Assembly: GCF_000685295.1 (NCBI RefSeq)
Contig: NZ_ARYL01000014.1
Location: forward strand, 1-64,000
Source: Hyphomonas oceanitis SCH89
GTDB taxonomy: Bacteria > Pseudomonadota > Alphaproteobacteria > Caulobacterales > Hyphomonadaceae
Direction: 5' to 3'
DNA length: 64,000 nucleotides
In this document: positions 23,546 through 32,992 of the stretch, piece after piece
Position numbering within the stretch: the first letter of the stretch is position 1
Layout of the letters: the number at the start of each line of letters is the position of its first letter
The notes under the pieces: model-generated
The model's input: the letters and a program-made list of their open reading frames with translations, nothing else
Databases searched by the model: none
Told to the model about the DNA's origin: nothing
Made by a program: the position numbers and the translations under genes

Positions 23546-25357
23546 ATGAAAATTCACGGATTGATGATGGCTGTCTCGCTGGTGGCACTTGCCGCCACAG
23601 GCTGCACGAACAAGATGGCGGGCCAGGAACCTGACCTCTATGTCGAAGCGCCCGAACCGGCGGCTGAAGTCCCAACGCCAACGCCGACGCCCGTTGCGGC
23701 AGATCCGATGGCCATCGACACCAGCACCGCCTGGGGTGCCTACCTCTCCGATTTCCTCGAGTCTTATTTTCCCGTCAATCCCGGTTTCGCGATCTATCAG
23801 GGCCGTCACGAATTCGACGGCCAGTTGCCTGACTGGTCGCCCTCAGGCCTGCAGTTCGCCGTCGACCAGCGCAAGCAGGCGATCGAAGCGGCTGAAGCCC
23901 TCGACGATGCGGCGCTGTCGGATAATGACAAGTATGAACGCAGCTACCTGATCCACGTCCTGCAGGGCGAACTGTTCTGGCTGACCGAAGCCGACTGGCC
24001 CCACAAAAATCCAAGCTTCTATGTCGGCGCGCTGGACCCGAACGTCTACATCGCCCGGCCCTACGCAGACGCCGAAACGCGCATGAAGGCCTTCATCAAA
24101 TACGCGAAAGCAGTCCCCGCCGCCGCCAAGCAGATCGAGGCAAACCTTAAGCTGCCACTGCCCGAAACCTATCTCAAATACGGTCAGGCCGGCTTTGGCG
24201 GTTTCGCTGAATACTATTCGGGCGACGCCAAGGCCGCCTTCGCGGATGTGAAGGACGAGGCCCTGCAAGCCGAGTTCGATGAGGCGACAGCGGCCGCGTC
24301 AGTTGCCATGCAAGCCCTGTCCGACCATATCGGTTCGGTGCCCGCCACCAAGGACGGCTACGCCCTCGGCGCAGAGAAATTCTCCGACATGGTTCGCCTC
24401 ACAGAAGCGGTCGACGTGCCGCTGGCTGAGCTGAAAGCCATCGGCGAGGCTGACCTGAAGCGCAACCAGGACGCCCTGAAAGAGGCCTGCACGGCCTACG
24501 CGCCCGGCCTCTCGCTTGGCGACTGCATGGCCAAGATGGGATCGAACAAGCCCGAGGTTGGCCCGGTCGAGGAAGCCCGCGAACAGCTGCCAGAACTGCG
24601 CGCCTTCATTGAGGCGAACAATATCGTCACCATCCCTGGCACCGAGCAGGCCCTTGTCGAGGAATCCCCGCCCTATAACCGGCAGAACTCGGCCTACATC
24701 GACATTCCGGGACCCTACGAAACCGGCCTGCCTTCGGTCTATTACATCTCCCCGCCAGACCCGGCATGGGACGAGGAAACCCGCAACGCCTACGTGCCCG
24801 GCAAGGAAGACCTGCTCTTCACCAGCGTACACGAAGTCTGGCCAGGCCACTTCCTGAACTTCCTGCATTCGAACCGGTCGGAATCCGTGCTCGGCAAGCT
24901 CTTCGTCGGCTATGCCTTCGCCGAGGGCTGGGCCCACTATTCCGAAGAGATGATGTATGATGCGGGCCTGCATGACGGCGACCCGGAAACCCATGTCGGC
25001 CAGCTGTCCAATGCCCTCCTGCGCGACTGCCGCTATCTCTCTGCCATCGGGCTCCATGCCGAAGGCATGACCGTTGAGGAGAGCTACAATCTCTTCCGCA
25101 ACGAGTGCTACCAGGATCCGGGCAATGCCACCCAGCAGGCTGCTCGCGGCACCTATGACCCGGCCTATCTCAACTACACGATGGGCAAGCTCATGATCCG
25201 CAAGCTGCGCCAGGACTGGACGGCGAAACACTTCGCTGATGATCCGCGTGCCGGCTGGCAGGCCTTCCACGACGAGTTCCTGTCCTATGGTGGCCCGCCC
25301 ATTCCACTCGTCCGCAAGGAAATGATGGAAGAGCCTGAAGTGAAGGCCGTCTTCTAG
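23546..25357 (+). CDS. DUF885-family lipoprotein metallopeptidase
   Basis: A 603-aa exported protein. The signal peptide MKIHGLMMAVSLVALAATGC ends in a lipobox (AATGC), so it should be lipid-anchored. The zinc-peptidase motif HEVWPGH near residue 428 is the HExxPGH form of DUF885 proteins. FAEGWAHYSEEMMYDAG supplies the downstream Glu. A Pro/Thr-rich linker follows the lipid cysteine. GGAGAGGG precedes the chosen ATG. Such enzymes are presumed periplasmic peptidases of unknown target. Confidence 0.9.
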   Translation: MKIHGLMMAVSLVALAATGCTNKMAGQEPDLYVEAPEPAAEVPTPTPTPVAADPMAIDTSTAWGAYLSDFLESYFPVNPGFAIYQGRHEFDGQLPDWSPSGLQFAVDQRKQAIEAAEALDDAALSDNDKYERSYLIHVLQGELFWLTEADWPHKNPSFYVGALDPNVYIARPYADAETRMKAFIKYAKAVPAAAKQIEANLKLPLPETYLKYGQAGFGGFAEYYSGDAKAAFADVKDEALQAEFDEATAAASVAMQALSDHIGSVPATKDGYALGAEKFSDMVRLTEAVDVPLAELKAIGEADLKRNQDALKEACTAYAPGLSLGDCMAKMGSNKPEVGPVEEAREQLPELRAFIEANNIVTIPGTEQALVEESPPYNRQNSAYIDIPGPYETGLPSVYYISPPDPAWDEETRNAYVPGKEDLLFTSVHEVWPGHFLNFLHSNRSESVLGKLFVGYAFAEGWAHYSEEMMYDAGLHDGDPETHVGQLSNALLRDCRYLSAIGLHAEGMTVEESYNLFRNECYQDPGNATQQAARGTYDPAYLNYTMGKLMIRKLRQDWTAKHFADDPRAGWQAFHDEFLSYGGPPIPLVRKEMMEEPEVKAVF

Positions 25358-25430
25358 CCAGCGAGCGGTCCTCTTGCGGCCTGTCATGCGCCTCGCCTAG
25401 GGTGCACGCAGGCCGGTTGGGGGACAGGAA

Positions 25431-26630
25431 TTGGCGGCTTCACTCAATATCGGCATTGCGGGCGCGGGCATTGGCGGCCTCGCGGCGGCAGCATTCCTTG
25501 CCCGTGAGGGCCACCGCGTCACTGTCTTCGACCAGTTCGAGACCGTGGGGCCCATTGGCTCGGGCCTGATCCTTCAGGAGACCGGCCTCACCATTCTGGA
25601 TGAGCTGGGCCTGCGCGCAGAGGCCGAGACACTCGGCGCACCCATCCGGCGGCTCTACGGCATGTCCCGGCCTTCAGGGCGGACCGTACTGGACGTCCGC
25701 TATGGCGCTCTGCGCAAGGCCCTCATGGGCGTTTCCATTCAGCGCCCGGCCCTGTTCAATCTGGTCCATGGTGCAGCAATGACTGCAGGCGCGCGGATCG
25801 AGACGTCCACCCGCATTACGGCGGCCAATCCGAAAGATGCCGTACTCGTCGATGCCAGCGGCGCCACGCACGGTCCGTTCGATCTGATCGTCGATGCCCT
25901 GGGTGTACGCTCGGTACTCTCCACAACGCCGAGCGGTGAACTACCCTATGGCGCGCTCTGGGCCACATTGCCCTGGCCTGCGACGGGTTTCCATGCCGAT
26001 GCCCTTGAACAGCGCTACGAAGCGGCCAGCCGTATGGCCGGGGTCATGCCGTCCGGTCGGGCCACGCCCGGTGCGCCCGATACGGCCACCTATTTCTGGT
26101 CCATTCGCGGCGACCAGCATGACGCTTGGCGCGCTGCACCGCTCACCCATTGGCGCGACACGGCCCTCTCGCTCTGGCCCGAGACGGAATCCCTCCTCGC
26201 GACCCTTCGGTCCCATGACGACCTGACTTTCGCCCGCTATCGCCACCGCACGCACTGGCCTGCCGTCGCGGGCCGCATGGTCCATGTTGGCGACAGCTGG
26301 CATGCGGCCAGCCCGCAGCTCGGGCAGGGGGCCAATATGGCCCTGCTGGATGCCTTTGCACTCGGCCGCGCCCTTGGTCGCAAGCAGGATGTCCGCGATG
26401 CCCTGGCCGACTATGCGAAGATGCGCGCCCTGCATGTGCGCCTGTTCCAGCTGATGAGTTTCCTGTTCACACCGGTCTACCAGTCGGACTCCCGCATCCT
26501 TCCGGTGGTGCGCGACGGGTTCGCCGCGTCCGTCAGCCGCATCTGGCCAGCCCCCCAGATTCTGGCAGCGATGGTATCCGGCGGCCTTGGCGCGCCGCTC
26601 TGGCGTCTTGGGCTGAAGCCCGGCCGCTAG
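25431..26630 (+). CDS. FAD-dependent monooxygenase
   Basis: A 399-aa class A flavoprotein hydroxylase. GIAGAGIGGLAAAAFLAREGHRVTVFDQFE at the N-terminus binds the FAD ADP part, and GRMVHVGDSWHAASPQLGQGANMALLDAFALGRAL near 285-315 is the second FAD motif (GD...P..GQG.N.A..DA). The only usable start in this frame is TTG, with GGGGGA about 7 nt upstream; a stop codon precedes it. Substrate is probably an aromatic or isoprenoid compound, but this is a guess. Its end overlaps mutM by 4 nt tail to tail. Confidence 0.88.
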   Translation: MAASLNIGIAGAGIGGLAAAAFLAREGHRVTVFDQFETVGPIGSGLILQETGLTILDELGLRAEAETLGAPIRRLYGMSRPSGRTVLDVRYGALRKALMGVSIQRPALFNLVHGAAMTAGARIETSTRITAANPKDAVLVDASGATHGPFDLIVDALGVRSVLSTTPSGELPYGALWATLPWPATGFHADALEQRYEAASRMAGVMPSGRATPGAPDTATYFWSIRGDQHDAWRAAPLTHWRDTALSLWPETESLLATLRSHDDLTFARYRHRTHWPAVAGRMVHVGDSWHAASPQLGQGANMALLDAFALGRALGRKQDVRDALADYAKMRALHVRLFQLMSFLFTPVYQSDSRILPVVRDGFAASVSRIWPAPQILAAMVSGGLGAPLWRLGLKPGR

Positions 26631-27472
26631 CGCTGGCAGGTGCCGCAATAGAAGGTCGACCGCCCGGACTGGACGATCCGCCGGATCGGCGCCCCGCACG
26701 CCTTGCAGGGCTTGTATTCGCGGTCATAGACATCGAACCGGTGCTGGAAATAGCCAAGCTCCCCGCTCGCATTGGCAAAGTCGGAAATCGAAGATCCACC
26801 CGCATCAATCGCCTCGGCAATCACCTGATTGATCGCAGGCGCCAGCCGCGCTGCGCGTTGGCCGGGAATGCTGGCGGCCTTGCGCTTGGGTGAAATGCCC
26901 GCGCGGTAGAGCGCTTCGCACACATAGATATTGCCGAGCCCGGCAATGACTGATTGGTCGAGCAGCGCTGCCTTGATCGGCGTTGCCTTGCCTTTCAGGG
27001 CCGTGTCCAGATAGGCGGCGGAAAAGCCGTTCGATAATGGCTCCGGCCCCATCGCCATCAGGCGTGGATAGGTGTCGAAACTCGCCGCTGGCCACAGCTC
27101 CATGAAGCCGAACCGGCGCGGATCGTTATAGGTCACCGTCTGGCCGTCCTGCATCTGGAACACGACATGGTCGTGGCGCGCGTCATTGCCGGTCGCGTGG
27201 TGGAAGTCCCCCGTTGCATTTCCGCCAACCGTGAACCGCCCCGTCATGCCGAGATGCATAACCAGAACTTCGCCCGTCGACAGGTCCAGCGTCAGGAACT
27301 TTGCCCGCCGCCCCATGCGCTCAATCCGCGCGCCGCTCACACGTTCGGCAAACCGCTCGGGGAAGGGGAAACGCAGATCGGCCCGGTTCTGCAGCAATGA
27401 CTGGATGATTGCGCCCTCCATGACAGGGGCGAGTCCGCGGCGAACTGTCTCGACTTCGGGTAATTCAGGCAT
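26627..27472 (-). CDS. mutM: Formamidopyrimidine-DNA glycosylase MutM
   Basis: A 281-aa Fpg/MutM. Catalytic Pro1-Glu2 lie in MPELPEVETVRRGL; the void-filling and strand-contact segments NDPRRFGFMEL and GLGNIYVCEALYRAGISP follow; the C-terminal zinc finger is CKACG...FYCGTC. It removes 8-oxoguanine and other oxidised purines and cuts the abasic site. It is divergent from ubiE with fewer than 50 nt between starts, an arrangement that recurs in alphaproteobacteria. Confidence 0.97.
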   Translation of the reverse strand: MPELPEVETVRRGLAPVMEGAIIQSLLQNRADLRFPFPERFAERVSGARIERMGRRAKFLTLDLSTGEVLVMHLGMTGRFTVGGNATGDFHHATGNDARHDHVVFQMQDGQTVTYNDPRRFGFMELWPAASFDTYPRLMAMGPEPLSNGFSAAYLDTALKGKATPIKAALLDQSVIAGLGNIYVCEALYRAGISPKRKAASIPGQRAARLAPAINQVIAEAIDAGGSSISDFANASGELGYFQHRFDVYDREYKPCKACGAPIRRIVQSGRSTFYCGTCQR

Positions 27473-27520
27473 TCTTATCGCATATAGCTTATGGCGGTTC
27501 AGGTAACTATGGTGGCGCGC

Positions 27521-28306
27521 ATGTCAGACGCAGAAACAGAGCGCAAGGTCTCCTTCGGTTTTGAGGAGGTGACGGAGTCCGAGAAGGTCGCCCGGGTGAA
27601 GGGCGTATTCCGCTCGGTCGCCTCACGGTATGACCTGATGAACGATCTCATGTCCGCAGGCGTGCACCGCCTGTGGAAGCATGACGCCATGAACAAGCTG
27701 AACCCGCAGCCGGGCGAACGCCATCTCGATGTCGCTGGCGGCACAGGCGAACTGGCGCGGGCCTTCCTTGATCTGGCCGACAAGGCCGGCAAGCGGCGCG
27801 GTATTGATGCGAAAGCAACCGCCATCGTCTGTGATATCAATGATGCCATGCTGGAAGCCGGCAAGGCGCGGGCCGACAATGCAAAATGGAATGGCCGGCT
27901 TGATTGGGTCTGCGCCGATGGGCAGAACCTGCCCTATCCTGATCGCAGCTTCGATGCTGTGACCGTGTCATTCGGCATTCGCAATTTTGCTGACCGCGTT
28001 GAGGGGCTCAAGGAGTTTCGCCGCGTGCTGAAACCGGGTGGCCGTCTCGGCGTGCTGGAATTCAGCCACATGACAGCGCCTGCCCTGCAGGCGGCCTATG
28101 ACACGTACAGCTATAATGTCATCCCGCGCCTCGGCAGCCTCGTTGCCGGTGACCGGGAGAGCTACCAATACCTTGTGGAATCCATCCGTCAGTTCCCGGA
28201 CCAGGAAACCTTCCGCGCAGAAATGGAAAACGCGGGATTCTCCCGCGTTTCCGTGACTAACTTTTCCGGTGGCATCGCCGCCCTGCACTTTGGCTGGGCG
28301 GTCTGA
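27521..28306 (+). CDS. ubiE: Demethylmenaquinone/ubiquinone methyltransferase UbiE
   Basis: A 261-aa class I SAM methyltransferase that C-methylates the ubiquinone (and menaquinone) ring. The sequence SFGFEEVTESEKVARVKGVFRSVASRYDLMNDLMSAGVHRLWK is a UbiE signature; SAM is bound at LDVAGGTGELA. The C-terminal NFSGGIAALHFGWAV is typical. The ATG at this position gives the usual UbiE N-terminus; another ATG 30 nt upstream would leave only 18 nt for two divergent promoters. Works with ubiB nearby. Confidence 0.95.
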   Translation: MSDAETERKVSFGFEEVTESEKVARVKGVFRSVASRYDLMNDLMSAGVHRLWKHDAMNKLNPQPGERHLDVAGGTGELARAFLDLADKAGKRRGIDAKATAIVCDINDAMLEAGKARADNAKWNGRLDWVCADGQNLPYPDRSFDAVTVSFGIRNFADRVEGLKEFRRVLKPGGRLGVLEFSHMTAPALQAAYDTYSYNVIPRLGSLVAGDRESYQYLVESIRQFPDQETFRAEMENAGFSRVSVTNFSGGIAALHFGWAV

Positions 28307-28317
28307 TGCGGGGCCGG

Positions 28318-28485
28318 CTAGTTGCCGTCGACCTTGATGCCGTCTTCGCCAACCGAGATTTCGAGGTCGGCCTTGGCGCTATGGTCCTGCGTGAAATAGT
28401 AGACGCCGAAGCCGATCACGCCGACCAGCAGTGCGCCCACGAGGAAGTACAGAAAACCGTTATTGTTCGCATTTGAACCAGACAT
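28318..28485 (-). CDS. 55-aa single-helix membrane protein between ubiE and ubiB
   Basis: A short frame of 55 residues beginning MSGSNANNNG. One transmembrane helix runs at about 11-31 (FLYFLVGALLVGVIGFGVYY), followed by a polar tail containing DHSAKADLEISVGEDGIKVDGN. AAGGGGC lies upstream of ATG. It is antisense to its neighbours, 11 nt from the end of ubiE and 80 nt before ubiB. No family name comes to mind; the placement in the ubiquinone block may be coincidence. Confidence 0.75.
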   Translation of the reverse strand: MSGSNANNNGFLYFLVGALLVGVIGFGVYYFTQDHSAKADLEISVGEDGIKVDGN

Positions 28486-28565
28486 GTCAGGCCCCTTGTT
28501 TTGTTAATATTGCTCTCACAACGCCCCGGTCTGCGGGATGGTTCCCGCCCGGATGGAGTGGCCTG

Positions 28566-30095
28566 ATGGGCGCAGCGTCAGATTATCTGCGCCTGATGCG
28601 CGCGGGCACCGCGCTCGCCCGTCATGACGTGATCCTGCCGGGGGCTTACCAGTCGCGCCTGCCGCTGCCTGCGCGTATGGCCGGCGGCATCTTGCGTGTG
28701 TTCAGTGGCGGCGCCCGAGGACGCCCCGGCGAGCGCCTCGCCCGGGCCCTCGAAAAGCTGGGGCCCGCCTATATCAAGCTCGGCCAGTTCCTTGCGACGC
28801 GTCCGGATGTGTTTGGCGCCGAAGTAACGATGGATCTCAGCCGCCTGAAGGACAAGCTGCCGCCGTTTGATGTGAAACTTGCCCGCGCAGCACTGGTTGA
28901 GGAGTTCGGCGCAGAAGAAGCCAATCGACTCTTCCCGGACCTTGGCAAGCCCATCGCAGCGGCGTCCCTCGCGCAGGTTCACCGCATGGAAACGGCGAGC
29001 GGTCCGCTTGCGGTCAAGATCCTGCGCCCCGGCATTGAAGGCCAACTCCTGCGCGAACTCTCCGCCATGAAGCGCGCCGCCCGCATGGTCGAAGGCGTCT
29101 CCGTTGAAAGCCGTCGCCTGAAGCCTGTCGCCTTCACCGAAACCATTTCCGCCGCCATGATGCGCGAGACAGATCTTCGCCTTGAGGCTGGCGGTGCCGA
29201 CGAGATGCGCGCGCTCAGTGAGAAGAGCGGCTATTTCCAGGTCCCGCCCGTCGACTGGGACAGGACAGGCCGCCGCGTCCTCACCACCGGCTGGGTCGAG
29301 GGCATTCCGCTCACCCACCCGGACGCGCTGGCCAATCCGGCCATCGACCGCGTCGCGCTTGCCAATGACATTACACGCGGCTTCCTCACCCATGCGATCG
29401 AGCATGGCGTCTTCCATGCAGACATGCACGAAGGCAACATCATCATCACGCCGGAAGGCAAGGTGGCTCTGGTCGATTTCGGCATCATCGGCCGCATCGG
29501 GATGACCGAACGCCGTTTCCTCGCTGAAATCCTCTGGGGCTTCCTGAAGCGCGATTACATGCGCATCGCCGAAGTCCACTTTGAGGCAGGCTATGTCCCT
29601 TCCACCCAGTCGGTCGGGGACTTTGCGCAGGCCCTGCGGTCCATCGGCGAGCCGGTCCACGGAAAGCCCGCCGAAGAGGTCTCTATGGGCCGCGTGATCC
29701 TCCAGCTCTTCGATTACACCCAGACCTTCGGCATGGAGATGCGCCCCGAACTTGTCCTGCTCCAGAAAACCATGGTGCAGGTCGAGGGCGTCGCCCGCGC
29801 CATCGATCCCGGCCACAATATCTGGACGGCGTCCGAGCCTGTCGTTGGCGGCTGGGTGCGGCGCAGTTTCGGGCCGGAAGGTGCCGCGCGCCTCATCAGC
29901 GGCAATTTGAAGGAAATCACCAACCGCCTGAAACGCCTGCCAGAGGTCATGGATAGGTTCGAAGCGTCCCTTGATGAACCCGCGAACGGTCCGCCAACGG
30001 TCCGGCGTGCCCCCTTCGCGCCCTGGTGGGGCTGGTTCGGGCTGGTCATCATTCTGGCGCTGATTGCCTATGGCAGCATTCTCGCTCTCGCCTGA
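28566..30095 (+). CDS. ubiB: UbiB atypical kinase/ATPase for ubiquinone synthesis
   Basis: A 509-aa ABC1/ADCK/UbiB protein. The family's KxGQ motif is KLGQFLATRPD at 71-81. The Ala-rich loop PIAAASLAQVHR, the ATP-site lysine in LAVKILRPG, the catalytic loop GVFHADMHEGNIII and VDFGIIGRIG follow. The C-terminus has a hydrophobic membrane anchor. UbiB is needed for ubiquinone production, probably by extracting lipid intermediates from the membrane. GGAGTGG precedes ATG. Confidence 0.95.
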   Translation: MGAASDYLRLMRAGTALARHDVILPGAYQSRLPLPARMAGGILRVFSGGARGRPGERLARALEKLGPAYIKLGQFLATRPDVFGAEVTMDLSRLKDKLPPFDVKLARAALVEEFGAEEANRLFPDLGKPIAAASLAQVHRMETASGPLAVKILRPGIEGQLLRELSAMKRAARMVEGVSVESRRLKPVAFTETISAAMMRETDLRLEAGGADEMRALSEKSGYFQVPPVDWDRTGRRVLTTGWVEGIPLTHPDALANPAIDRVALANDITRGFLTHAIEHGVFHADMHEGNIIITPEGKVALVDFGIIGRIGMTERRFLAEILWGFLKRDYMRIAEVHFEAGYVPSTQSVGDFAQALRSIGEPVHGKPAEEVSMGRVILQLFDYTQTFGMEMRPELVLLQKTMVQVEGVARAIDPGHNIWTASEPVVGGWVRRSFGPEGAARLISGNLKEITNRLKRLPEVMDRFEASLDEPANGPPTVRRAPFAPWWGWFGLVIILALIAYGSILALA

Positions 30096-30110
30096 GGCGC
30101 CTGCTTTCGG

Positions 30111-30130
30111 CCTGGCACTCCCGTGCCGGG
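30111..30130 (+). terminator. Possible hairpin after ubiB
   Basis: CCTGGCAC pairs with GTGCCGGG across a TCCC loop, 15 nt after ubiB. There is no T run, so it may be only an RNA 3' stabiliser. The call is weak. Confidence 0.35.
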
Positions 30131-30197
30131 TGTAAGCCCTTAATCTGTATTAACGATTGGCCTACGCTTGCCCTGTCCGAGTCGGAAGGGGCGCGTC

Positions 30198-30608
30198 ATG
30201 AAGGCCATCCTGTTTGCTGTTGCAGGCATCGCACTGCTCGCGCCAACTGCGGCCGCCCGCGATAGCCTCATCCTGTCGGCGCCGTTCGATCAGAGGGGGT
30301 TCTTCCCCCAATCAGGCGCCGCCCCACTGGGTGAACTGCAAGGCGGGCCACGCGGGGCTAGCGCGCATGTGTCGAGCCAGACCCGGATTATCCGGGTTAC
30401 ACCGCGCGAGCAAAAAGCCGGCATCCGCATCTTCCGCGGCAGCACCGTCACCGAACACGGCCTGTCACCGACCCGCAGAATGGACACAGAATTCTCCGGG
30501 AAGACCGTGATAAGGGTCAAGAAACCCCCTCGGAATCCCTACAAGACGGTCATTGTCTACCGGCCTGGCTCCGTCACACGCATTCGCCCGGACCGGTTTC
30601 CTGACTGA
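30198..30608 (+). CDS. Small secreted protein, function unknown
   Basis: A 136-aa protein with a Sec signal peptide (MKAILFAVAGIALLAPTAAA, cut about residue 20) and a basic, Arg/Pro-rich mature part including TRIIRVTPREQKAGIRIFRG and KTVIRVKKPPRNPYKTVIVYRPG. No known domain is visible. It sits alone between ubiB and coaBC. A TTAA-N6-TTAA pair at 30140-30153 lies in its promoter region. The start was placed at the ATG giving the clean signal peptide. Confidence 0.75.
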   Translation: MKAILFAVAGIALLAPTAAARDSLILSAPFDQRGFFPQSGAAPLGELQGGPRGASAHVSSQTRIIRVTPREQKAGIRIFRGSTVTEHGLSPTRRMDTEFSGKTVIRVKKPPRNPYKTVIVYRPGSVTRIRPDRFPD

Positions 30609-30710
30609 AACCCTGCTGAATCTTTACCAGTCACTGCGGTTTCACGGGGTTTTGTGAGGCTTGTGCAAGGATTTTGCGGTAAGACAGCGCCAGCAACCTA
30701 TCTGAAGGCC

Positions 30711-31940
30711 ATGGAACAGAAACGCATTCTCCTCGTCATCGGCGGTGGTATCGCCGCCTACAAGAGCCTCGAGCTGATCCGCGAACTTGGCCGTCGCGGC
30801 ATTGCGAGCCGCTGCATCGTGACCAAGGCCGGACAGGAATTTGTCACGCCGCTTTCCGTGTCAGCGCTCTCCGGCGACAAGGCCTATACCGAACTGTTCG
30901 ACCTCGATGAAGAAGCCGAGATGGGCCATATCCAGCTCTCGCGCTCGGCGGATCTCGTTGTCGTCTGCCCCGCTACGGCAGACCTGATGGCCAAGGCCAA
31001 TGCCGGCCTCGCCAATGACCTCGCCTCCACCATGCTGCTCGCCACGGACACGCCTGTCCTGATGGTGCCCGCCATGAACGTGCGCATGTGGCAGCACGCT
31101 GCGACCATTCGGAACGTTGCCCAGCTGCGCGCTGACGGCGTCACAGTCATGGAGCCCGATGAAGGTGCCATGGCCTGCGGCGAGTTCGGTCCCGGTCGCC
31201 TGCCGGAAGTCCGCGCGATTGTCGCCGCCATCGAAGCACAGCTCGAAGGTCCGGGGCAGGGGGCGTTGTCTGGTGTCCACGCGCTCGTTACGGCAGGTCC
31301 GACACGCGAGCCGCTTGATCCGGTCCGCTATCTCTCCAATCATTCCTCGGGCCGTCAGGGCTATGCCATTGCTGCGGCACTCGCTGCGCAGGGCGCCGAT
31401 GTGACACTCGTGTCCGGTCCTGTCGCTATCGCGCCGCCACGCGGCGTTACGCTGGTGAAGATCGAAACGGCCCGCCAGATGCTCAAAGCCTGCGAGGACG
31501 CGCTGCCTGCCGACGTCTTCGTCTCCGTCGCCGCCGTTGCTGACTGGCGCCCGGCCCGCGCGGCCACCAAGAAGCTCAAGATCAAGGCGACCGATGCCGA
31601 AGCCCCGGCCATGGAACTGGCCGAGAACCCGGACATCCTCAAGACGCTGTCCAACAAGCGCAAGAACCGCCCGCGCCTCGTCATCGGCTTTGCCGCCGAG
31701 ACGCATGATGTGGAAGACTATGCCCGCGCCAAGCTCGACCGGAAGGGCTGTGACTGGATCGTCGCCAATGACGTGTCCGGCGATGTCATGGGCGGCGCCG
31801 AGAATGAAGTCGTGCTGATCACGCATGACCAGTCCGAACGCTGGCCCCGGATGGGCAAGGAAGAGGTTGCCACCCGTCTCTCCCGCAAGATTGCGGCTGA
31901 ACTTGGCGGGGATGGTGGTCTGAAGCTCGCGGCGGAATAG
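30711..31940 (+). CDS. coaBC: Bifunctional phosphopantothenoylcysteine decarboxylase/synthetase CoaBC
   Basis: A 409-aa fusion. The N-terminal FMN decarboxylase (CoaC) has VIGGGIAAYKSLELIRELGRRG, PAMNVRMW and the substrate loop MACGEFGPGRLP. The C-terminal synthetase (CoaB) has VTAGPTREPLDPVRYLSNHSSGRQGYAIA and VSVAAVADWRP. It performs two consecutive steps of coenzyme A synthesis. Start ATG follows GAAGG; an upstream frame extension was rejected. Dut follows after one acetyltransferase gene, the common alphaproteobacterial order with an insertion. Confidence 0.96.
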   Translation: MEQKRILLVIGGGIAAYKSLELIRELGRRGIASRCIVTKAGQEFVTPLSVSALSGDKAYTELFDLDEEAEMGHIQLSRSADLVVVCPATADLMAKANAGLANDLASTMLLATDTPVLMVPAMNVRMWQHAATIRNVAQLRADGVTVMEPDEGAMACGEFGPGRLPEVRAIVAAIEAQLEGPGQGALSGVHALVTAGPTREPLDPVRYLSNHSSGRQGYAIAAALAAQGADVTLVSGPVAIAPPRGVTLVKIETARQMLKACEDALPADVFVSVAAVADWRPARAATKKLKIKATDAEAPAMELAENPDILKTLSNKRKNRPRLVIGFAAETHDVEDYARAKLDRKGCDWIVANDVSGDVMGGAENEVVLITHDQSERWPRMGKEEVATRLSRKIAAELGGDGGLKLAAE

Positions 31941-31964
31941 GGCCGTCTTGACAGGTCGGTCGCC

Positions 31965-32471
31965 ATGGCGCACCCGCCGGGCATGATTATCCGCCCTTAT
32001 GAAACATCCGACCTGCCAGCCCTCCACGTCATCAATCAGGCCGGTGTTCCCGGTGTGGGAGACGAGACCGAGGCAACGCTCGGCAGGTGGCTCAGCCTCC
32101 ATGATGCCCGCGTCGCCACGCGTGAAGACGGCACACTGCTCGGCTTCATCAACCTCATCCCCCCCGGCGAAATGGGATACGAAAGCGCCAATCTGCGCTG
32201 GCTCGAAAAATGGGGCGCCGATTTCATCTATGTCGACCGCATCGCCATTGCTGAAACAGGCCGGGGGCAGGGCGTCGGCGCAGCGCTCTATGAAGACGCC
32301 TTCCGCGCCTATGCTGGAAAAACGCCATGGATCACCTGCGAAGTGAACCTGCGTCCGCCCAATTCCGGCTCCCTCCGCTTCCACACACGGCTTGGCTTTG
32401 AGGAGATCGGACGGCGTTCCTATGCCGATGACACGAAGGAAGTCGTCTATCTCGCGCGCGCCCTTACTTGA
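31965..32471 (+). CDS. GNAT-family N-acetyltransferase
   Basis: A 168-aa GNAT protein. The acetyl-CoA motif is VDRIAIAETGRGQGVGAALYEDAFRAY near residues 87-115, followed by ITCEVNLRPPNSGSLRFHTRLGFEEIGRR, typical of the fold. It lies between coaBC and dut and probably shares their transcript. An alternative ATG six codons in (MIIRPYET) is possible. Substrate unknown. Confidence 0.87.
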   Translation: MAHPPGMIIRPYETSDLPALHVINQAGVPGVGDETEATLGRWLSLHDARVATREDGTLLGFINLIPPGEMGYESANLRWLEKWGADFIYVDRIAIAETGRGQGVGAALYEDAFRAYAGKTPWITCEVNLRPPNSGSLRFHTRLGFEEIGRRSYADDTKEVVYLARALT

Positions 32472-32504
32472 CTCCGCGCCGCGACTCGAACACGGCTGCG
32501 CCCC

Positions 32505-32960
32505 ATGAAAAACGTCACTGTCAGCGTCTGTCCGCTCCCGCATTTCGAGGGGCTGAACCTGCCCGCCTATGAAACCGCCGGCTCGGCCGGTATGGATGTG
32601 CGCGCCGCATTGCCAGAGGCTGAGCCGATGGTTCTGGCCCCCGGCGCCCGCGCCATGGTGCCGACCGGCCTCAGCGTCGCCATTCCCGAAGGCTACGAGA
32701 TCCAGGTCCGTCCGCGGTCAGGCCTTGCGGCCAAGCATGGCCTTACATGCCTCAACACACCCGGCACGATCGACAGTGATTATCGCGGCGAAATCAAGGT
32801 CATCCTGATCAATCTCGGCGCCGAGCCGTTCACCATCGCGCGCGGCGAACGCATCGCCCAACTGGTGTTAGCCCCGGTCACCCAACTGGGCTGGGCCAAG
32901 GTCGATACGCTGGACGAGACCAGTCGTGGCACTGGCGGTTTCGGTTCGACCGGGCAATAA
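32505..32960 (+). CDS. dut: dUTP diphosphatase
   Basis: A 151-aa trimeric dUTPase with all five motifs: [43 protein letters not shown] and the C-terminal [10 protein letters not shown] that closes over the substrate. It hydrolyses dUTP to dUMP and keeps uracil out of DNA. It ends the ubiE-ubiB-coaBC-dut block. Confidence 0.97.
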   Translation: MKNVTVSVCPLPHFEGLNLPAYETAGSAGMDVRAALPEAEPMVLAPGARAMVPTGLSVAIPEGYEIQVRPRSGLAAKHGLTCLNTPGTIDSDYRGEIKVILINLGAEPFTIARGERIAQLVLAPVTQLGWAKVDTLDETSRGTGGFGSTGQ

Positions 32961-32992
32961 TAGGCCTTGCATCGGGCCGAGACTTGCCCATA

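Noticed and set aside
30861-32543. Long minus-strand frame (560 codons) over coaBC, the acetyltransferase and dut
   Set aside because: It is a frame-shadow of strongly coding genes on the plus strand; its translation is Gly/Arg/His-rich without domains, and the plus-strand genes carry all motifs.
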